Shown here piece after piece: positions 59,542-64,000 of a stretch of DNA of 64,000 nt. This DNA is from RHLJ01 sp965247355 (GTDB lineage Bacteria; Bacteroidota; Rhodothermia; Balneolales; Balneolaceae), in assembly GCA_965247355.1 (NCBI GenBank), contig OZ252011.1, positions 3,348,001 through 3,412,000 of the forward strand, in the 5' to 3' direction. The notes below the pieces were generated by a model. The model was given only the letters and a program-made list of their open reading frames with translations, was not told where the DNA came from and searched no databases. A program made the translations under genes and the position numbers. Numbering within the stretch: the first letter of the stretch is position 1; each line of letters opens with the position of its first letter.

Positions 59542-60438
59542 TTATACCTCAGCCGTTAAGACGTTTTCACCCTCGTGCAGTGTCACAAAGTATACATCTT
59601 CCAATTCCGGGATTTTAGGATTGAAGCTTTCATCAGGGCGCTCGAGGCTGTGAACCCGGATATTCAGGCTGTTATCTTCATTAAAGTTGGAAGAAATTAC
59701 ATTGAAGTTCGCTTCATGGCTTTCAAGTTCTTCCCGTGGGATATCTTTCGTCCAGATTTGTCCGGATAAACTTTGAGTGGCTTCTCTTGGGGTTTGATGA
59801 GTGAGGATTTTTCCGCCATTTAAAATAGCCATATCGGTACATAATTCTTTCACATCATCCACAATGTGAGTGGAGAAAATCACAATGTTATTGGTGCCGA
59901 TCTCCCTAAGCACATTCAGAAAGCGTTGGCGTTCTGCCGGATCAAGTCCTGCAGTAGGTTCATCTACGATAATAAGTTTTGGATCGTTAAGCAGGAGCTG
60001 TGCTATACCAAAACGTTGTTTCATACCACCGGAATATCCTGCCACATGTTTTCTGCGGACTTCATATAAGTTCGTGACTTCCAGTGCAGCGGTCACAATC
60101 TTTTTTCGGTCTGTTTTATCAGAAATTCCTTTCAATTTTGCGAAGTAATTCAGTAAATCTTCGGCACTCATTTTTGGGTAAACCCCAAACGACTGAGGTA
60201 AATAACCCAACACTTTTCTAAGTGAAATCTGATCACTTAGAATATCCATATCATCCAGAAAAGCTGTTCCACTATCGGGAGCTTGCAGGGTGGCAATCGT
60301 TCTCATCAATGTTGATTTACCTGCACCATTAGGGCCAAGCAAGCCAAACATACCGGCTTCAATTTCGATGGAGACATTATCAAGGGCTTTTACCCCGTTT
60401 TTATAGGTCTTGGAAATATTGGATAATGAAAGCTTCAT
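59542..60438 (-). CDS. ABC transporter ATP-binding protein
   Basis: A 298-residue ATPase subunit and partner of the downstream ABC-2/M1 fusion. Walker A is LLGPNGAGKST, the Q-loop follows in GYLPQSFG, the signature is YSGGMKQRFGIA, Walker B LIIVDEPTAGLDP and the switch His is IFSTHIV. A C-terminal extension of about 80 residues follows, as in many drug or lipid exporters. The pair gap is one base. Probably drives export or conformational work at the inner membrane. Confidence 0.95.
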   Translation of the reverse strand: MKLSLSNISKTYKNGVKALDNVSIEIEAGMFGLLGPNGAGKSTLMRTIATLQAPDSGTAFLDDMDILSDQISLRKVLGYLPQSFGVYPKMSAEDLLNYFAKLKGISDKTDRKKIVTAALEVTNLYEVRRKHVAGYSGGMKQRFGIAQLLLNDPKLIIVDEPTAGLDPAERQRFLNVLREIGTNNIVIFSTHIVDDVKELCTDMAILNGGKILTHQTPREATQSLSGQIWTKDIPREELESHEANFNVISSNFNEDNSLNIRVHSLERPDESFNPKIPELEDVYFVTLHEGENVLTAEV

Positions 60439-60549
60439 AAGTAGTTAGTTTTTTATCTGGATAACACTGCATTCAACGATAATGTATTAGTAACAAAATC
60501 GCACGGATTATTACAGGGAAAAAGTCAGAATTATGAAATAAGCAGTATT

Positions 60550-60600
60550 TGTCATTTCTCACATTCGTTCGAAATGAAAGGTCAGAGAAATAGAAATCTC
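60550..60600. repeat. Dispersed intergenic repeat fragment (ATTCGTTCGAAATGA type)
   Basis: TTTCTCACATTCGTTCGAAA (60555-60574) is the reverse complement of a repeat end I know as TTTCGAACGAATGTGAGAAA. It is followed by AGAAATCTCC. It sits between the porin gene end and the ABC ATPase start, where no gene is present. Confidence 0.4.
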
Positions 60601-60602
60601 CA

Positions 60603-61769
60603 TCAAAACCCAAACACACTACGTAATCCAACTACAAAAGCATCTTCAATATCGGGTGCCTGATTAGGGTGTTGGATATATTGGGTATCAAGCTGAAAAC
60701 TTATATGCTCAGAGATAGTTAATAAATAGGTGAGTTCAATATTCAGTTCATTTTGGGAATAATCATTTCCTCTACGCTCTTCCACTAAAATAAAATCATC
60801 ACTATTGATGGGTAACGCCACAGCAAGACCGAGAATATCTTCCGGTCTGTTTTTAAATAAGTCTGAATAGTTTAGTCCTGCTGCCAAATAATAATTGAAG
60901 CGATTTATATCGCGGTTAGTAGCCCCGGCTCTCCCAAAAAAAGAGAGTCCGTTTGTCAGAGTTATTTCTCCGATTGCATACAAACCATGATCTGACTCTG
61001 GCTCATCAAGCCAACCGGTTCGTTCTTTCGTGTACTTCCAGCCACCCAAAACCAGGCGAAAAGGAGTGTCCTCATTCACGCCTCTGTCTAAAAGTGCGTC
61101 TTGCTTGTTATTTGATGGTGATATTGAGATTTCTGAAACCAGTAAAGCTCCTTCGCTTTCTCTTAAATAAACCGAAGTGCCGGTAGTATTCATGGGATCA
61201 GAAGGTACAGCATCAAGTACTGCGAACTTTAACATAACTCCGCTGAATGGATTTATTTTGAGTCTGGCTGCCAGGGAGGTTAAAGGGAAGATCGAAGGGC
61301 CAGTAATTCCCGAAGACGAAAAATCCGGTCCGATTCCATGCGAACTGTTAATGAACAATCCACCCGCATTAACGACATCAAACTCTGAATTCAAATCATA
61401 AAGTCCGAACAGTAGAGAGCTTTTTATTGAAGGCATTGGCTTATTGATCCACGCTTCATAAAGTCTCCATGAGTTCTCTGAATCGATATTAGAAACTGTT
61501 TGCACATCACCCACAATCTCAGAAATACTTTTGCCTTGATTTCCCAATCCATAGAAAAAGAAGCTTGCACCTTTAATATCAAAACCAGCTTCAATATCTA
61601 TGTTATCCATGTATCGGGCACCAGTTTCGAGTCCGCCGGTGAGGTTTGCATACAAATCCCCTGAGTAGGTAAAGCCTGTTTGCACATTCTTAAAAAAAGA
61701 CTCCTCAACCTGGGCATAAGCTGTGGAGGTAATCAATAAGGCAAGAAGTGGGATTGCTTTTTTGAACAT
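60603..61769 (-). CDS. OprB-like carbohydrate-selective porin
   Basis: A 388-residue outer-membrane porin. The start is ATG 61769 (signal peptide FKKAIPLLALLITSTAYAQ); the in-frame ATG at 61790 would overlap the upstream gene by 17 bases and weaken the signal. The pattern GFTYSGDLYANLTGGLETGA followed by FDIKGASFFFYGLGNQG and NxGGLFINSSHGIGP fits the OprB family. It ends in a strand LRSVFGF with a terminal Phe. Substrate sugar unknown. It is next to a dehydrogenase gene on the same strand with a 4-base gap. Confidence 0.85.
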   Translation of the reverse strand: MFKKAIPLLALLITSTAYAQVEESFFKNVQTGFTYSGDLYANLTGGLETGARYMDNIDIEAGFDIKGASFFFYGLGNQGKSISEIVGDVQTVSNIDSENSWRLYEAWINKPMPSIKSSLLFGLYDLNSEFDVVNAGGLFINSSHGIGPDFSSSGITGPSIFPLTSLAARLKINPFSGVMLKFAVLDAVPSDPMNTTGTSVYLRESEGALLVSEISISPSNNKQDALLDRGVNEDTPFRLVLGGWKYTKERTGWLDEPESDHGLYAIGEITLTNGLSFFGRAGATNRDINRFNYYLAAGLNYSDLFKNRPEDILGLAVALPINSDDFILVEERRGNDYSQNELNIELTYLLTISEHISFQLDTQYIQHPNQAPDIEDAFVVGLRSVFGF

Positions 61770-61773
61770 AGAA

Positions 61774-63171
61774 TCAGTCAAATTTCCCACATACTAATGC
61801 TTTTTCTACCCCGGGTGCCAGCTTATCGATTCCCTGAATTAGTTGGTCTTCGCCAAGAAGAATTTCTGCAATTTGCCCACTGTATTTGATCGCTGTTTCT
61901 CTCATAAAACCCATCATTGGCCATCCCCAAAGCGCAGAAAATAAAATTCCGTCTTCTTCAAAATATGGATCTGTGAGGTAGGTGCATTCTATGACATTTT
62001 CCACCGCGCTTCTATTGGTGGCGCTTCCTCCAACCAAATCAATGACTACCGTTCCTTCTTCAAGCAAGCTTTTAGTATGTTCTCGGGTAACCAGATAATT
62101 CACTCCCCGAAGATGTGGAGGTTGTTCGGCTCCATTTACAATCAGATCAGCTGTTTTCAGATACTCTTCAATTATGCCTTTTTTAGTTTGAACCTTTCCA
62201 AGCACATGAATCGATTTTACCCCGGCATCATAACATTCATGGATAGCGCCCATTCCAACATTTCCGTAACCAAGAACTGTTGCAGTTACATCAGATGCAG
62301 GTTTCTTTTTTGGGCTGATTTCGTTCAGTAGTTTCAATCCATATCGTGCCCCGGCCCGGCCGGTTTCGTGGAGTGCTTCAATTTTACGTTTTCCAAATTT
62401 CGGAGCTGGATTTACGTGGCGATAATATTTCAATGCTTCCCGACCATGGTCTTCCACAAATGGATGAACATCATATAACCGGGCTCCTTTTTCTTCAAGC
62501 TCATTAACAAGATTCCTATCATCCTGGAAGAAACTGGAATCATATACAATTACTGAATTGTGTGTCAACTCCCCAAGTTCTTCAACAGACACTTTTAATG
62601 GATGAAGGGTTAAGCTTGCCGGGGCATGGTTCATAAGTCGGCGAATAACTCCACTCATGCGCTCGTTGTAGCCAATCACATGAAACTCATCCATATCAAC
62701 TCCGGCCCTGCGAAGATCGATTTCAACACAGTTGTCAGCAGCCATCAAACCAAGAACTAATTCTTTAGGGAGTTTTTCGGGTGAATGAACCACATACTCC
62801 ATTGCCACTACATTAATCCTATGCTTCTCAAGTAATTTTGCCCGTTCCGGGAAAGAACTGAAATGAGCCATGCAAAAAAGTGTGCATCCCGACCTCATCA
62901 AAGGAATACTCTCCATAGCAGGACCTTTGAACTTAATTACCAGGTCTTTATTCTGATATAATTCTTTGTTGGATTGAAGGGAGGCTCCGGCTTTCACATA
63001 TTCGTCATCTGAAAAACCAACACCTTCTCCGGCTCCGTATTCAACAAATACTTCGCAGCCGTATTCGACGAGTTTTTTAACTTCTTTAGGTATGAGAGCT
63101 ACCCGGTTTTCCAGTGCACCTGGGTTTTCCGGGGATTCAATTTCTTTGGCTAGTCCAATAGTTTTATACAT
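61774..63171 (-). CDS. AlaDH/PNT-fold NAD(P) dehydrogenase (alanine/saccharopine-dehydrogenase-like)
   Basis: A 465-residue enzyme of the alanine dehydrogenase/pyridine nucleotide transhydrogenase superfamily. The N-terminal domain shows GALENRVALIPKEVKKLVEYG and YGAGEGVGFSDDEYVKAGA, the Rossmann motif is VLGYGNVGMGAIHECYDAG, and later LIVNGAEQPP and VVIDLVGGSATN. The family includes alanine dehydrogenase and saccharopine dehydrogenase (NAD, lysine-forming). It is longer than typical alanine dehydrogenase (about 370), so substrate is uncertain. It is followed by the porin gene after 4 bases. Confidence 0.85.
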   Translation of the reverse strand: MYKTIGLAKEIESPENPGALENRVALIPKEVKKLVEYGCEVFVEYGAGEGVGFSDDEYVKAGASLQSNKELYQNKDLVIKFKGPAMESIPLMRSGCTLFCMAHFSSFPERAKLLEKHRINVVAMEYVVHSPEKLPKELVLGLMAADNCVEIDLRRAGVDMDEFHVIGYNERMSGVIRRLMNHAPASLTLHPLKVSVEELGELTHNSVIVYDSSFFQDDRNLVNELEEKGARLYDVHPFVEDHGREALKYYRHVNPAPKFGKRKIEALHETGRAGARYGLKLLNEISPKKKPASDVTATVLGYGNVGMGAIHECYDAGVKSIHVLGKVQTKKGIIEEYLKTADLIVNGAEQPPHLRGVNYLVTREHTKSLLEEGTVVIDLVGGSATNRSAVENVIECTYLTDPYFEEDGILFSALWGWPMMGFMRETAIKYSGQIAEILLGEDQLIQGIDKLAPGVEKALVCGKFD

Positions 63172-63183
63172 GTACCCTGATGC

Positions 63184-64000
63184 TTAGTTCTTTAAAATTT
63201 CAATTGAGGTACTTACTTCAGAACTTACGGTAAATCCATGTTTCAGAAGTTGTTCTTTTGTGTTTTCCATAACCTGTGTTTTGACATCCCCTAAGCTTGA
63301 AAATTCCGAGAATGTATTTATCCAAAAAAAGATTTCCAGTTCAATATAGTTAGCTGTGAAATTAGCAATTTGAACATTAGGAGCGGGCTCGCTCAATACA
63401 CCATCTATTTTCCTTATGGTTTCGAGGATAAGCTTTCGGGCATCGATTGAATCATTTCTAAAATCGATACCAATGGTAAACTTCCCTCTTCGAAGTCCAT
63501 CTTTTGTGTAGTTATAGAGAGGGTTTTTGAAAATGATTGCACTGGGTATAAAAATATCAATTCCATCGCCGGCACGCACATGTATATCTCTTATGTTGAT
63601 AGATTTAACAATGCCTGTAATTCCATTACTTTCAATTAAATCACCTACATCAAAGGCCCGGCTAAAAGACATGAAAAGCCCGGCTAATAAGTTCTCTCCG
63701 ATTTCACGAAAAGCAAAACCTAGGACAACAGTAAGTATACCACCTGCAGCTAATAATCCGGAAGCCGCCTTAGTTAAACCCATGATATGCAGAGATATTA
63801 TTATCCCAATGAGATAGAAAAACCACCTTGTGAATCTTCTGATGAGGGTAATTCTTTTAGGAGAAGTGCTTGTACGTTCAAGAATTTTTTTAGCTCCTCT
63901 GCCAGCAGTAAGTCCCAAGAAAACGAAGAAAACCAAAATAATAAGTCCCAGTAAAATTTCCGGAGCAGACTCTTTTATGGTGATAAAGAATTCTTCAAAA
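63184..64000 (-). CDS. MscS-family mechanosensitive channel, 5' end cut off by window
   Basis: The reading frame stays open from 64000 to the stop at 63184, giving at least 272 residues; the start lies outside. Visible are two membrane segments (ILLGLIILVFFVFLGLTAG, RWFFYLIGIIISLHIMGL), the MscS pore helix (SGLLAAGGILTVVLGFAFRE) and the beta domain (GDLIESNGITGIVKSINIRDIHVR). This protein opens under membrane tension to release solutes. It lies 12 bases upstream of the AlaDH-fold gene start on the same strand. Confidence 0.93.
   Translation of the reverse strand, partial: FEEFFITIKESAPEILLGLIILVFFVFLGLTAGRGAKKILERTSTSPKRITLIRRFTRWFFYLIGIIISLHIMGLTKAASGLLAAGGILTVVLGFAFREIGENLLAGLFMSFSRAFDVGDLIESNGITGIVKSINIRDIHVRAGDGIDIFIPSAIIFKNPLYNYTKDGLRRGKFTIGIDFRNDSIDARKLILETIRKIDGVLSEPAPNVQIANFTANYIELEIFFWINTFSEFSSLGDVKTQVMENTKEQLLKHGFTVSSEVSTSIEILKN

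Noticed and set aside
1..64000. tRNA, rRNA, CRISPR array, integrase or complete insertion sequence
   Set aside because: No stretch between genes is long enough or has the expected arms or repeats, and no transposase or integrase motif is seen in any frame.

Overview
The window looks like chromosome from a marine-type member of the Bacteroidota/Balneolota side of the FCB group (Balneola/Gracilimonas-like). The grounds are the Asn-Tyr-Pro-Asn-Pro-Phe-Asn-Pro C-terminal sorting modules ending in Lys-Leu-Thr-Leu-Ile-Lys or Met-Leu-Leu-Val-Lys, a TonB receptor with a carboxypeptidase-like N-terminal domain next to an HmuY-type lipoprotein, many small DUF families typical of that group, moderate-to-low GC and mostly weak ribosome binding sites. 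The assignment is inferred from families; no rRNA or tRNA is present. There is no gene-free stretch over 300 bases and no CRISPR array.

Layout. 1-6.7 kb: 3' part of recQ, then a tight five-gene minus-strand operon (anion porin, DASS/SLC13 permease, response regulator, cyclic-nucleotide-domain histidine kinase, small beta-barrel). 6.9-14.6 kb: DUF58 protein, an AT-rich solitary OLD-type ATPase/TOPRIM nuclease that looks acquired, an SDR, an OmpR-type two-component pair, an atypical aquaporin and small conserved proteins. 14.7-18.1 kb: heme-uptake pair made of a tandem-HmuY lipoprotein and a TonB-dependent receptor. 18.2-25.5 kb: small DUF genes and a copper/metal section (DUF411, PCuAC, SCO, a Met-rich outer-membrane protein, a Cys-x-x-x-Cys small protein, a CDF exporter), then an M14 peptidase. 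25.6-32.1 kb: a BamA/TamA-family protein and TamB as a translationally coupled pair.

32.2-42.0 kb is the most unusual part. It holds a 1028-residue secreted protein with a DNRLRE-type domain and a C-terminal lysozyme-like domain, a 732-residue secreted protein, a small protein with a sorting domain, and a tandem series of four secreted paralogues. The four paralogues share one ~85-residue C-terminal helical module with the 732-residue protein. The module is GC-richer than the AT-rich variable N-terminal regions, its copies are mosaic, one paralogue is cut by an in-frame TAG, and identical decayed remnants of a sorting tail lie between copies. This looks like a locus evolving by duplication and gene conversion.

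42.0-46.1 kb: zinc-ribbon protein, Tat-exported metallo-beta-lactamase-fold hydrolase, orphan GroES-like protein, SDR, two-HKD phospholipase-D/cardiolipin-synthase-like enzyme, two very small membrane proteins. 46.3-50.3 kb: two large paralogous exported proteins with near-identical sorting domains. 50.4-55.8 kb: S41 peptidase, DUF2461, a possible chimeric remnant, an oxidoreductase plus TIM-barrel isomerase pair for sugar/polyol metabolism, a lipoprotein. 55.9-64 kb: ABC permease fused to an M1 peptidase with its ATPase, an OprB-like porin, an AlaDH/PNT-fold dehydrogenase and a truncated MscS channel.

Motif positions were counted by hand. Family names rest on recognised motifs, not on searches.
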